From contig NZ_BAAAKI010000025.1 in the NCBI RefSeq assembly GCF_039527675.1, forward strand, positions 62,001-126,000: a stretch of 64,000 nucleotides of DNA, in the 5' to 3' direction. Source of the stretch: Luteococcus sanguinis. Its GTDB lineage: Bacteria > Actinomycetota > Actinomycetes > Propionibacteriales > Propionibacteriaceae. A program made the translations under genes and the position numbers. The notes under the pieces were generated by a model that saw nothing but the letters and a program-made list of their open reading frames with translations, was not told where the DNA came from and did no database searches. Below are positions 52,114 through 60,632 of this stretch, in pieces. Position 1 is the first letter of the stretch. Every line of letters starts with the position of its first letter.

Positions 52114-52977
52114 ATGTCTTCCGAGCAGTCCGAACCCGGCCCGCACATGTCCGAACCGTCAGCGCAGACGGCGCCGGGGAACGCCCCCTCGGACGGCTGG
52201 ATGCGGCCGGAGCAGATGCGCGCCAGCAAGCCGACGAACCGGTTGCCGTGGGTGCTGGTGGCGATGCTGACCGCCTTGTCGATCGGACTCACTGGTCTGT
52301 TGTTCGCGCAGGGGCAGGAACTTCAGCGGCTGCGTAACCAGACCACGACGGCAACGCCGAGTGGGGCTGCTACCGGGGCAGTCGCGTCGGCCGCGCCCTC
52401 CACCCCGTCCGCCCAGGCCGTGGAGCTGATGAAGAAGCTGCCGCACCGCACACCGGGTGACCCGACCGCGATGGGGGAGGTGGACGCGCCGGTCGTCATG
52501 GTGACGTGGAGTGATTTCCGCTGCCCCTTCTGCTCGGTGTGGTCCCGGACGACCTTGGAGGAACTCAAGCCCTATGTTCGCTCCGGTTCGCTGCGCATCG
52601 AGCACCGCGACCTGGTGCTGTTCGGGGACGAGTCACTGAACACCGCGAAGGCGGCGAGAGCGGCCGGGGAGCAGGAACGCTTCTGGCAGTTCTACGCGGC
52701 GGTGCATGACGAGGCCCCGACCAGTGGTCACCCCACCATCACCGAGAAGAACCTGCTCGCCTTTGCCGAGAAGGCAGGCGTGAACGACATGGTGCAGTTC
52801 AAGAAGGACTACGCCTCGGCCGAGATCGCGGCAGCCGTGAACAAGGACACCGCGGAGGCCCGCGAGATCGGGCTCACCGGGACGCCGTTCTTCATCATCA
52901 ACACGACCCCGCTCTCGGGAGCGCAACCCCTTGCCGTGTTCACCCAGGTGATCGAGGGCCACGGCGGCAGGAAGTAG
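52114..52977 (+). CDS. Membrane-anchored DsbA-family thioredoxin-fold oxidoreductase
   Basis: A 287-residue protein: one membrane helix at about 44-66 (LPWVLVAMLTALSIGLTGLLFA), a Thr/Ala-rich linker, and a DsbA domain from about 125 with active-site CPFC (137-140) and cis-Pro in TGTPFF. The extracytoplasmic domain makes or breaks disulfides. Likely partnered with the CcdA protein encoded at 53.7-54.5 kb. Leaderless start. The N-terminal 40 residues are disordered. Confidence 0.85.
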   Translation: MSSEQSEPGPHMSEPSAQTAPGNAPSDGWMRPEQMRASKPTNRLPWVLVAMLTALSIGLTGLLFAQGQELQRLRNQTTTATPSGAATGAVASAAPSTPSAQAVELMKKLPHRTPGDPTAMGEVDAPVVMVTWSDFRCPFCSVWSRTTLEELKPYVRSGSLRIEHRDLVLFGDESLNTAKAARAAGEQERFWQFYAAVHDEAPTSGHPTITEKNLLAFAEKAGVNDMVQFKKDYASAEIAAAVNKDTAEAREIGLTGTPFFIINTTPLSGAQPLAVFTQVIEGHGGRK

Positions 52978-53040
52978 TAGCTGGCCACAGGGACCCCTCG
53001 GCGAGTGTTGGCCGGGCTCCCGGGCTCGCCCCCTCGGGAA

Positions 53041-53661
53041 CTACTCGACGGCGGTGACGAAGGTCTGGCAGCGCTCCCGCAGGCTGCCCAACGGACCGCC
53101 GGTGAAGGCGTCCCCGACCAACGCAGCGTCCAACATCACGAAGGCGGCGCCGTTCTCGACCCAGCGACGGGCGGAGTAGGCACCCAGACCCCCGCGAGCG
53201 CCCAGCACGACGCCCGGGGTCAGGTCGGCCAGGAACTCCGGGTAGGACGCCCCCATCACCTCGGCCGGGGCGACGACCACCGCGTCCACGCCCGTCGAGG
53301 CCGTCGCTCGGATCTCGGTGGGGGTCAGCGCCAGGCCGACCACCGCACGTCCGGCGTCGTGGATGCGGGCGACGATCCCAGCGTCCACCCAGCGCGGCAT
53401 CACGACTGGCGCGGGGCCGGCCAGCACCTCGTCCAGCTGGTCGAGTTCGACGTCGTGCGCGATGAAGGTGGCTCGGGGACCGAAGATGGCCGCCAGCCGG
53501 GCGAGGTCGTCCGCGCGTCCGGCGGGCAGGCTGAACACGCGGATGCCCTCCTGCACCATCACCTCGATCGCGCCGACCAGCGAACCGGTGGCCGCCTGCG
53601 GCACCAGCGCGCAGATCTTCGTGTCGAGCAGTGCGGCGGGCAGGCGGGTCTCAGTCTCCAT
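53041..53661 (-). CDS. KDPG-aldolase-like TIM barrel lacking the catalytic lysine
   Basis: A 206-residue TIM-barrel protein resembling 2-keto-3-deoxy-6-phosphogluconate aldolase: GAIEVMVQEGIRVFSLPAG, TGVDAVVVAPAEVMGAS and GGLGAYSARRWVENGAAFVMLDAALV. Eda has Lys in the VKxFPAE segment and Glu in VTLRT; here the equivalent positions are AVVVAPAE and FSLPA, without Lys or Glu. A Schiff-base mechanism is therefore unlikely and it may be a pseudoenzyme or a divergent function. AGGA precedes the ATG at 53661. It overlaps the CcdA gene's end by 11 bp. Confidence 0.7.
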   Translation of the reverse strand: METETRLPAALLDTKICALVPQAATGSLVGAIEVMVQEGIRVFSLPAGRADDLARLAAIFGPRATFIAHDVELDQLDEVLAGPAPVVMPRWVDAGIVARIHDAGRAVVGLALTPTEIRATASTGVDAVVVAPAEVMGASYPEFLADLTPGVVLGARGGLGAYSARRWVENGAAFVMLDAALVGDAFTGGPLGSLRERCQTFVTAVE

Positions 53662-54502
53662 GCGGCAATCCTGCCCGATCGCGTTCGTCCAACCACACCC
53701 AGGCCAGCCCGCCGGCCAGCAGCACGACGCCGACCAGCACGCCCACGGCGGCGCCGGTGCCGCCGAGCCCATGGATCCAGTTCTCCAGCCGGTACTGGCG
53801 ATCGGCGTCGAGCAACCCGCCCGCCGTGCCGCCGGTGATCAGCAGGAAGCCGCCCAGCGCGACGAAGACCAGTCCGGTGATGATCTGGGTGACGGTGGTA
53901 ATGAGCGGCCCGATGCCGCCGATCGGCCCGAAGGTGACCGGACGCGGGCGCAGCCAGCTGCGGCGGGACAGCCCGAGACGGTCCCAGACCAGCGCGAGCA
54001 GGAACAACGGCACCACCATCCCCAACGCGAAGGTGGCCATCAGGAGGGCGGCATGGACGGGTGATCCGCCCATCGCGGCCATGGTGAGCACCGAGCCGAG
54101 GATGGGCCCGGTGCAGCCGGTGGCCAGGCCATAGCTGGCGCCAAGGGTCCAGATCGCCAGTGGGGTGGCCGGGTCGAGACGGTTGGCGCGGGTCCCGGCA
54201 CCGGGCAGGCGCAGGGAGAAGCCAGCGGCGGTGACCAGCCCCAGTGCCAGCAACACCACGGCGCCCACGCGCAGGAGTTGCTGGGGGTTGATCGGGAGCG
54301 CCTGCCCCAGTGAGCCGGCGAGCACACCCAGGGGAACCATCGTGCAGAGCAGGCCGAACCAGAACAGGACGCAGCGCCCGACCAGGGTTCCGGTACGGGT
54401 GAAGGCAAAGGCGAAGAAGCTGGGCAGCAACAAGGCCGCGCACGGGCTGAAGAGGGCCGCGACGCCGCCGAGGAAGGCCACCACGAAGCTGGTCTGCTGC
54501 AC
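53651..54502 (-). CDS. ccdA: CcdA/DsbD-type cytochrome c biogenesis membrane protein
   Basis: A 283-residue six-helix-plus membrane protein with the two Cys-bearing CcdA motifs AALFSPCAALLLPSFFAF (about 15-32) and GLATGCTGPILGSVL (about 125-139). It transfers electrons from the cytoplasm to extracytoplasmic thiol proteins. The likely partner is the DsbA-like protein at 52.1 kb. GTG start; TAGCCT is 7 nt upstream. Same strand and overlapping with the aldolase-like gene. Confidence 0.82.
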   Translation of the reverse strand: MQQTSFVVAFLGGVAALFSPCAALLLPSFFAFAFTRTGTLVGRCVLFWFGLLCTMVPLGVLAGSLGQALPINPQQLLRVGAVVLLALGLVTAAGFSLRLPGAGTRANRLDPATPLAIWTLGASYGLATGCTGPILGSVLTMAAMGGSPVHAALLMATFALGMVVPLFLLALVWDRLGLSRRSWLRPRPVTFGPIGGIGPLITTVTQIITGLVFVALGGFLLITGGTAGGLLDADRQYRLENWIHGLGGTGAAVGVLVGVVLLAGGLAWVWLDERDRAGLPHGD

Positions 54503-54509
54503 GTCCCGA

Positions 54510-54515
54510 AGGCTA
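54510..54515 (-). promoter_or_regulatory. -10 box TAGCCT, leaderless start of ccdA
   Basis: TAGCCT on the minus strand is 7 nt before GTG at 54502. Confidence 0.5.
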
Positions 54516-54578
54516 TCGGGGGATGGTTGTCAGCCCGCCGACGCCACCTTTTCCCGGTCCATGACAGCATGGAGCGCA

Positions 54579-57113
54579 ATGAACCTCCTCGAGCACCTTC
54601 CCGCCGCGGGCGACCGCGGCCCCGACGCCCTCTACGCCGCCTTCACCGACTGGACCACCAGCCGCGGGATCAGCCTGTACCCGCACCAGAAGGAGGCGAT
54701 CCTGGAGATCCTGAGCGGCAACAATGCGATCGTCATGACCCCGACCGGCTCGGGCAAGTCGCTGATCGCGCTGGCGGCGCACTTCGCTGCCGTCGCCGAG
54801 GGGCACCGCACCTGGTACACCGCGCCGATCAAGGCCCTGGTCAGCGAGAAGTTCTTCGCGCTGTGTGATGCCTTCGGCGCCGAGAACGTCGGCATGGTCA
54901 CCGGTGACGCGTCGGTGAACCAGGACGCGCCGATCATCTGCGCCACCGCGGAGATCCTGGCGAACCTGGCGTTGCGCGAGGGACGCACGGCCGACGTCGG
55001 CCAGGTCGTGATGGACGAGTTCCACTTCATCGCCGACCCCGACCGCGGGTGGGCCTGGCAGGTCGGCGTCCAGGAACTGCCGCAGGCGCAGTTCGTCATC
55101 ATGTCGGCCACTCTCGGCGACGTCACCCAGTTGTGCGACGACCTGACGCGCCGCACCGGACGCGAGACCGCCGTCATCGCGGACGCCATCCGCCCGGTCC
55201 CGCTGGTCTACACCTGGGCGATGACGCCCATCCACGAGACCGTCGAGGAACTCGTCAAGACCCACCAGGCGCCGGTGTACATCGTCCACCAGACCCAGGC
55301 CGCTGCCCTGGAGCGCGCGCAGTCGCTGCTGTCGGTGACCCTGGTGAACACCGCCGAGAAGCACGAGATCGTCGACGCGATGGGCCACTTCCGGTTCGCC
55401 GGCGGCTTCGGCAAGACGCTGGAGAAGCTCGTCCGGGCAGGGATCGGCGTGCACCACGCCGGGATGCTCCCCCGCTACCGGAGGCTGGTCGAGACGCTTG
55501 CCCAGCGTGGCCTGCTGAAGGTGATCTGCGGCACCGACACCTTGGGCGTCGGCATCAACGTCCCCATCCGCACGGTGCTGTTCACCGCGTTGACGAAGTT
55601 CGACGGACGACGCGTGCGGACGCTGCGTTCGCGGGAGTTCCACCAGATCGCCGGACGTGCGGGGCGGGCCGGTTTCGACACCACCGGTTATGTCGTCGCG
55701 CAGGCACCCGAGCACGTGATCGAGAACGAGCGACTGCTGGCCAAGGCCGGCGACGACCCGAAGAAGCAGCGCAAGGTGGTGCGCAAGAAGCCGCCGGAGG
55801 GTTTCGTCAGCTGGACCGAGGAGGGCTTCCATCGGCTGATCGGCTCCACCCCCGAGACGCTGCACGCGCGAATGCGGATCACGCACGCGATGCTGTTGAA
55901 CCTGCTGGAGCGCGACGAGCCGATCACCGAGTCGGTGGTCTCACTGGTGCAGGGGGCGGTGTCGGATCCCAAGGCCCAGAGGCAGTTGCTGCGCCGGGCC
56001 CTGCAGATCGGACGCTCCCTGATCGAGGCCGGGATCGTCGTCGCGCACCATGAGCCGGGCAAGCCGACCCGCTACGAGCTGGACGTCGACCTGCAGTCGA
56101 ACTTCGCGTTGAACCAGCCGTTGTCGGCGTTCGCGATGGCGGCCTTCGAGCTGCTGGACGAGGACTCGCACACCTACCCGCTCGACCTGGTCAGCGTCAT
56201 CGAGTCGACGCTGGAGGACCCGATGCCGATCCTGCTGCAGCAGCAGTTCCGGGCGCGTGGGGAGGCCGTCGCGGAGATGAAGGCGGACGGCTATGAGTAC
56301 GAGGAGCGGATGGCGGCGCTGGAGGAGGTCACCTGGCCCAAGCCGCTCGAGGAGCTGCTGCAGCACGCGCTGACCGTCTACGCCGCCGCGCATCCTTGGC
56401 TGGCCGAGGCGCAGCTGAGCCCCAAGTCGATCGTCCGGGAAATGTTCGAGCGGGCGATGACCTTCGGTGAGTACGTCGCCTTCCACAAGATCGAGCGGGT
56501 CGAGGGGCTGCTGCTGCGCTACCTCAGCGATGCCTACCGGGCGCTGCGGCACAGCGTCCCCGAGCGCTTCGTCACCGAGGAACTGGAAGACCTGGTCGAG
56601 TGGCTGGGCGAGGTGATCCGGCTGACCGACAGCTCGTTGTTGGACGAGTGGGAGGCGCTGACCGACCCGGACGCCGATGCCGAGGCCCGGTTGAAGGCGC
56701 TGACGCACCCGACGGCGCCACAGCGTCCGGTGACCGGGAACGCGCGGGCCTTCCGGGTGCTGGTGCGCAATGCGATGTTCCGGCACGTGGAGCTGATGGC
56801 CGACGACCTGGTCGACGAGCTGGCTGAGCTGGATGCTCGCGATCCGCAGGTCGTGATGACCGCGGATGCCTGGGACAAGGCCCTGGGTGCCTACTGGGAC
56901 GACCACGACGAGATCGGTCTGGACGGGGACGCGCGCGGCCCGAAGCTGTTCGTCGTCGAGGAGTTCGGACGGACCTGGCGGGTGGCGCAGATCATCGCCG
57001 ACCCCGAAGGCGACCACGACTGGCAGCTGCACGCCTCCATCGACCTGGACGCGTGTGACGAGGCCGGCGAGCTGGTGTTGCACGTGCTCGGTTTCGCCCG
57101 GGTGGATTCGTAG
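54579..57113 (+). CDS. DEAD/DEAH-box helicase with DUF3516 domain
   Basis: An 844-residue protein with a Walker A TPTGSGKS (about 54-61), DEFHF in motif II (VVMDEFHFIADPDRG), SAT in motif III and REFHQIAGRAGRAGFD motif VI. The C-terminal half carries the DUF3516 domain. Members are actinobacterial superfamily 2 RNA helicases thought to act on RNA. ATG at 54579 follows GGAG by 4 nt; an in-frame ATG at 54561 is the alternative. Cytosolic. Divergent from ccdA. Confidence 0.9.
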   Translation: MNLLEHLPAAGDRGPDALYAAFTDWTTSRGISLYPHQKEAILEILSGNNAIVMTPTGSGKSLIALAAHFAAVAEGHRTWYTAPIKALVSEKFFALCDAFGAENVGMVTGDASVNQDAPIICATAEILANLALREGRTADVGQVVMDEFHFIADPDRGWAWQVGVQELPQAQFVIMSATLGDVTQLCDDLTRRTGRETAVIADAIRPVPLVYTWAMTPIHETVEELVKTHQAPVYIVHQTQAAALERAQSLLSVTLVNTAEKHEIVDAMGHFRFAGGFGKTLEKLVRAGIGVHHAGMLPRYRRLVETLAQRGLLKVICGTDTLGVGINVPIRTVLFTALTKFDGRRVRTLRSREFHQIAGRAGRAGFDTTGYVVAQAPEHVIENERLLAKAGDDPKKQRKVVRKKPPEGFVSWTEEGFHRLIGSTPETLHARMRITHAMLLNLLERDEPITESVVSLVQGAVSDPKAQRQLLRRALQIGRSLIEAGIVVAHHEPGKPTRYELDVDLQSNFALNQPLSAFAMAAFELLDEDSHTYPLDLVSVIESTLEDPMPILLQQQFRARGEAVAEMKADGYEYEERMAALEEVTWPKPLEELLQHALTVYAAAHPWLAEAQLSPKSIVREMFERAMTFGEYVAFHKIERVEGLLLRYLSDAYRALRHSVPERFVTEELEDLVEWLGEVIRLTDSSLLDEWEALTDPDADAEARLKALTHPTAPQRPVTGNARAFRVLVRNAMFRHVELMADDLVDELAELDARDPQVVMTADAWDKALGAYWDDHDEIGLDGDARGPKLFVVEEFGRTWRVAQIIADPEGDHDWQLHASIDLDACDEAGELVLHVLGFARVDS

Positions 57114-57185
57114 TTCGTCGCGAACTGCTGTTGGTTCGGCTCGTCTGGTCCTAGGCTCGTCGTGAGCGACCACCGAGGAGGAAAC

Positions 57186-57650
57186 ATGGAGCTGACCAGC
57201 ACCTCGATCCCTGCCGGGACGAACATCGACCTGCGGTACGCCGAGCAGGGAGCGGGCGGTGAGAACGTCCGTCCGGCCCTGGCGTGGAGCGATGCGCCGG
57301 AGGGGACGAAGAGTTTCGCGATCACCTGCTACGACCCGGACGCCCCGACCGGCTCGGGCTGGTGGCACTGGGTCGCCGTGGACATCCCCGCGGACGTGAC
57401 CTCGCTGGAGGAGGGCGCCGAACTGCCGTCGTCGGTACGGGAGTGGGTCAACGACTACGGCTATGTGGGCTACGGCGGCCCGTGCCCGCCACCCGGACCC
57501 GCGCACCACTACGTCTTCACCGTCTACGCGATGCCGACCGAGAAGTTGGACGTGCCCGACGACGCCCCCAGTGCGCCGCTGCGGTTCACGATTCTGGCGC
57601 AGGCGCTGGACGAGGCGAGCTTCACCGGCCTGTTCGCGCTGCAGAGCTGA
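57186..57650 (+). CDS. YbhB/YbcL family Raf-kinase-inhibitor-like protein
   Basis: A 154-residue PEBP-fold protein with the ligand-site motifs ENVRPALAWSDAPEGTKSFAITCYDPDAPTGSGWWHWVAVDIP and YGGPCPPPGPAHHYVFTVYAMP. Bacterial members bind small anions or lipids; role unclear. AGGAGG precedes ATG 57186. A TAGGCT box at 57152-57157 likely starts a short leader. The 3' end adjoins a 14-bp repeat ladder. Confidence 0.88.
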   Translation: MELTSTSIPAGTNIDLRYAEQGAGGENVRPALAWSDAPEGTKSFAITCYDPDAPTGSGWWHWVAVDIPADVTSLEEGAELPSSVREWVNDYGYVGYGGPCPPPGPAHHYVFTVYAMPTEKLDVPDDAPSAPLRFTILAQALDEASFTGLFALQS

Positions 57651-57716
57651 GTTCGCAGGCTGGTTCAGCGGGCGACAAGAACCTCTGGACGCTGGGCGGC
57701 GCACCCCCTAGCGTCA

Positions 57717-57758
57717 ACCATGACGGCACAACCATGACGACACAACCATGACGACACA
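57717..57758 (+). repeat. 14-bp tandem repeat forming overlapping five-codon mini-ORFs
   Basis: ACCATGACGRCACA occurs three times (57717-57730, 57731-57744, 57745-57758). Each ATG opens ATG-ACN-NCA-CAA-CCA-TGA; its TGA overlaps the next ATG as ATGA. The last TGA (57763-57765) overlaps ATG 57762, which is in frame with the following small gene. Confidence 0.85.
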
Positions 57759-57776
57759 ACCATGAAGGGAACGACC

Positions 57777-57971
57777 ATGAGCGAGCACACGCCCGACGGC
57801 AGCTACAACGAGGCCGAGCGCACTGACGTCGAGCTGGACCAGACCGGCTACCGCAACACCAAGCGCGACGAGACCCACGTCGACCAGACGGGCTACAAGG
57901 GCGTCACGCGCGGCGTGGTGCACCACGAGCACGCGCACAACGACGGCACCGTGAAGAACGACGAGCACTGA
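57777..57971 (+). CDS. Small hydrophilic protein with DQTGY repeats
   Basis: A 64-residue charged protein with VELDQTGYRNTKRDETHVDQTGYKGVTRG, two copies of (V/L)DQTGY about 18 residues apart, then a His/Asp/Glu-rich end. No family I recognise. The start is 57777 with AAGGGA 6 nt upstream; the in-frame ATG at 57762 adds five residues and overlaps the mini-ORF ladder. It may be translated by re-initiation from those mini-ORFs. Followed by a strong terminator. Confidence 0.6.
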   Translation: MSEHTPDGSYNEAERTDVELDQTGYRNTKRDETHVDQTGYKGVTRGVVHHEHAHNDGTVKNDEH

Positions 57972-57984
57972 GTTCTCAGCACCC

Positions 57985-58034
57985 CGGACTGGGTGGAGTT
58001 ACTGCCGTAGTTGGCAGGAACCCCACCCAGTCCG
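57985..58034 (+). terminator. Hairpin terminator
   Basis: CGGACTGGGTGG (57985-57996) pairs with CCACCCAGTCCG (58023-58034); the loop has an inner TGCC/GGCA pair. Confidence 0.8.
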
Positions 58035-58314
58035 TCGTCGTTGGGCGCTGTCAGCCCTGCACCTGGTCACCGAGAGCATGGACGTGCTGCAGCCCCCTGG
58101 GTGGCGTCGGCGCGTGTCGTCGCGAATCGGTGCTTGCCAGTGGTGCTGATCAGCGACAGCACCTGCCCGGCACCGAGCGGGACGACGGACTCGACGCCCT
58201 TCACCGGATCGGCTTGACGCCGGATGACGGATCAGGCGAGGTGCCCTCGACGATGACCCCTTCCGAGGTCCAGCCGTCGAGTGCCACGTCCAACCCCTCG
58301 AGTGAGGTTTGTGG
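58035..58314 (-). pseudogene. Probable decayed coding sequence, minus strand
   Basis: On the minus strand, reading toward lower coordinates, a run VALDGWTSEGVIVEGTSPDPSS ends in a stop; a continuation in another frame (VVPLGAGQVLSLISTTGKHRF) looks protein-like. This suggests a frameshifted remnant after the biuret hydrolase gene. The family is not recognised. Confidence 0.35.
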
Positions 58315-58989
58315 TTACGTCGTGGGCGTCATCAGCGCGTGGAGCAATGATTGTGATTTCGTGACCCAGCCGACGATGCCGCCCTGCGCGCTGATCATGG
58401 CCAGGGCATGTTCGTGAAATTCGGGGAAGTATGAGGCGGTGCAGTCGGACAGAACGAGGCACTCGAATCCGCGGTCGTTGGCTTCGCGCGCGGTGGTCTG
58501 GACGCATACCTCTGTCGTGACTCCACAGATGACCAGCTGGGCGATGCCTTGGGCTCGAAGTATGGTTTCGAGGTCAGTGGCGTAGAAGGCCCCTTTGCCG
58601 GGCTTGTCCAGCACGACCTCCCCTGGGATTGGGGCGAGTTCGTCGATGATTTCATGGCCTTCTTCCCCGCGGATGAGGACGCGTCCACGGGGGCCGGGGT
58701 CGCCGATTCGCAGCGTGCGCTTGCCGCGGTTGAGCTTCGAGGGGAAAAGGTCTGACAGGTCGGGCCGGTGTCCTTCTCGGGTGTGGATCACGGGTCGGCC
58801 TGTTGACCGCCATGCTCCCAAGAGTGCGCGGGTGGGTTCGACCGAGGCACGCAGGGGGGTGACGTCGTTGCCCAGGGAGGCACCGAAACCGCCTTCCTCC
58901 ATGAAGTCGCGCTGGAAGTCGATGCACACCAAGGCGGCACGATCCAGGTCGAACTCGAAGGGTGATGGGATAGCCCTGATCGTGGTCAT
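58315..58989 (-). CDS. Biuret amidohydrolase-like isochorismatase-family cysteine hydrolase
   Basis: A 224-residue isochorismatase-fold enzyme: Asp24 in CIDFQRDF, Lys in DKPGKGAF (129-134) and Cys162 in GVTTEVCVQTT form the triad. HTREGHRPDLSDL and ATDLETIL closely match biuret hydrolase (BiuH), which makes allophanate and ammonia from biuret. AGGAGG precedes the ATG 58989. Its start overlaps the stop of the allophanate hydrolase remnant (ATGA), exactly the enzyme that would use its product. Cytosolic. Confidence 0.78.
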   Translation of the reverse strand: MTTIRAIPSPFEFDLDRAALVCIDFQRDFMEEGGFGASLGNDVTPLRASVEPTRALLGAWRSTGRPVIHTREGHRPDLSDLFPSKLNRGKRTLRIGDPGPRGRVLIRGEEGHEIIDELAPIPGEVVLDKPGKGAFYATDLETILRAQGIAQLVICGVTTEVCVQTTAREANDRGFECLVLSDCTASYFPEFHEHALAMISAQGGIVGWVTKSQSLLHALMTPTT

Positions 58990-60134
58990 CGTTCCTCCTG
59001 GTCGTGCAGCCATTGCGCCCAGTTGCCGGTGGCGGTGATGTCCTCGCCGGTGGCGCCGATGCCGACGCAGGCCAAGGTGGATGAGCCATTCGCGGTGGTG
59101 ATGTGTCCGAGGCCGAGTGGCGGCTTGAACAGGTCGGTGACCAAGGTGCCCACGTTTGCGGTGGGAATGCGCCAAAGCTCTCCGCGCAAGACGGCACCGG
59201 TGCCCGGGGCGGGGACGATCGCTGGACGTGGGGGAGTCATGTCGAGCACGATCATGCGGTAGTCGTTGCTGGTGGTGATCTCGCCGAGGTGGCGGGCGCC
59301 CAGCTGTTCCAGTTCGTGGTTGAGGGGCTGGCCGCTCATGTGGGCGCCGAAGATTGCGACCTCGGTCCCGCCCGGCGGGAGCAGGGGTGATTGCTCGCCC
59401 AGGATCCGGGCGCCCACGTCGAGCAAGACTTGGTCGTGGAAGGCGGGACCGATGAGCGTGATGCCGTCGGTGGTGGTCGTTGTCTGTTCGGGCAGGCCCG
59501 GAATGGCGACGGCGCACAGGTCCAGCAGGTTCACGAAGTTGGTGAATGTGCCGATCGTGCTGTTGAGCCCGATGGGGTCGTCGGCGACGGCGTCGGTGGT
59601 GGGGTGGATCGGCGACGTTGGCACGAGCAGGATGTCGATGTCACGGAACAGAGTGCGTACGTGGCGTTTGGCGGCGAGCAGGTGGTGCTGGTCGCGGATG
59701 ACCTGGGCCCCTTGGGTCTTGCAGGCGGCAGCGACGATCTTCTCGACCACGGGATCGAGCTCACCGGGGTGTTGGGCGGCGACCTCACCGAATGCCTCGG
59801 CGCGCTCTGCGACCAAGGCGCCGTCGTAGAGCAGCCGCGCGGCTTGGAACAGGGGGTCGATGTCGACCTCGACGGTGGTCAGTCCGAGAGAGGCGAGGCG
59901 CTCACGGGCTGTAGCAAAGTCACGGGCCGTTTCTCGGTCCAGGCTGGTCAGGTTGGGCGGCGCGGGGATGGCCAGGCGCGGGCTTCGGGGAGCGGCCAAG
60001 GGCGCGTCAGCGGGCCAAGTCCGTGAGCGGGCATCGTGGGGGTCGCACTGGGCGATCGTGCGCAGGGCGGCAGTGGCGATCGTGAGGTTGGCACCGAATA
60101 CGGAGACGGTGTCGTAGCTGCGGCACGCGGGCAC
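58986..60134 (-). pseudogene. Allophanate hydrolase, 5'-truncated (AtzF-like)
   Basis: The frame of 382 codons matches the C-terminal two thirds of allophanate hydrolase, which splits allophanate to CO2 and ammonia. The match begins about 60178 with VGVGLKPTLGLVSTTGVVPACRSYD, an amidase-signature segment, and the sequence before it is unrelated. The catalytic Lys, cis-Ser and Ser of the amidase (in the first ~190 residues of AtzF) are missing, so the product cannot be active by itself. The C-terminal domain (about 250-382) appears intact. Truncation at ~60.18 kb marks a recombination breakpoint. Confidence 0.8.
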
Positions 60135-60179
60135 TACGCCGGTGGTGGAGACCAGGCCCAGAGTGGGTTTGAGGCCGAC

Positions 60180-60632
60180 GCCGACCTGCGCGCGCTCATC
60201 CAGGCCACCACTCCCTCCGCCGAGTCCCGGACCACGCTGGATTGACGGGCGGCGGTGGCCGTCAGGTGATCGAACGCGAAGCCTTCTGCGCGAGTTGGGC
60301 TACGGACGTCGCCAACTCCTTGGCGCAAACGGCCTAACTCCTTGCCCACAAGGCCTGACGTGCCCTGATGCCGCGCCAAAAACACGGGCGAATGTTGGGT
60401 CACGGTCACCGGGCCAACCGCTCGGCACAAGAACGGCCTCACCTTGCTCTTGATCTCGTTCCGGCCTCGTGGGTCGCGCAACCCCGCTCCCACAAGGGAT
60501 GACTGCTCGCCGCTCGCCCAGGAAGCGACCTGGGGAGTCACAGGGAGACCGGTCCGGGGGCTGCGGCCTGGAGTACGTCGAACCGGTCTTGTGTCCTTGA
60601 GGCCCCGCCAGGGCCCAGGAAGGGACAGTGCC
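60180..60632. other. Intergenic stretch with no supported gene
   Basis: Several frames are open but none has a recognisable family. A minus-strand run near 60200-60310 (DSAEGVVAWM) resembles the C-terminus of an unrelated enzyme, perhaps a fusion remnant. It lies between the truncated allophanate hydrolase and an excisionase-like gene. Confidence 0.45.

Noticed and set aside
54513..57704. Long minus-strand frames opposite the DUF3516 helicase
   Set aside because: Helicase motifs on the plus strand are complete; the minus frames show only antisense composition.
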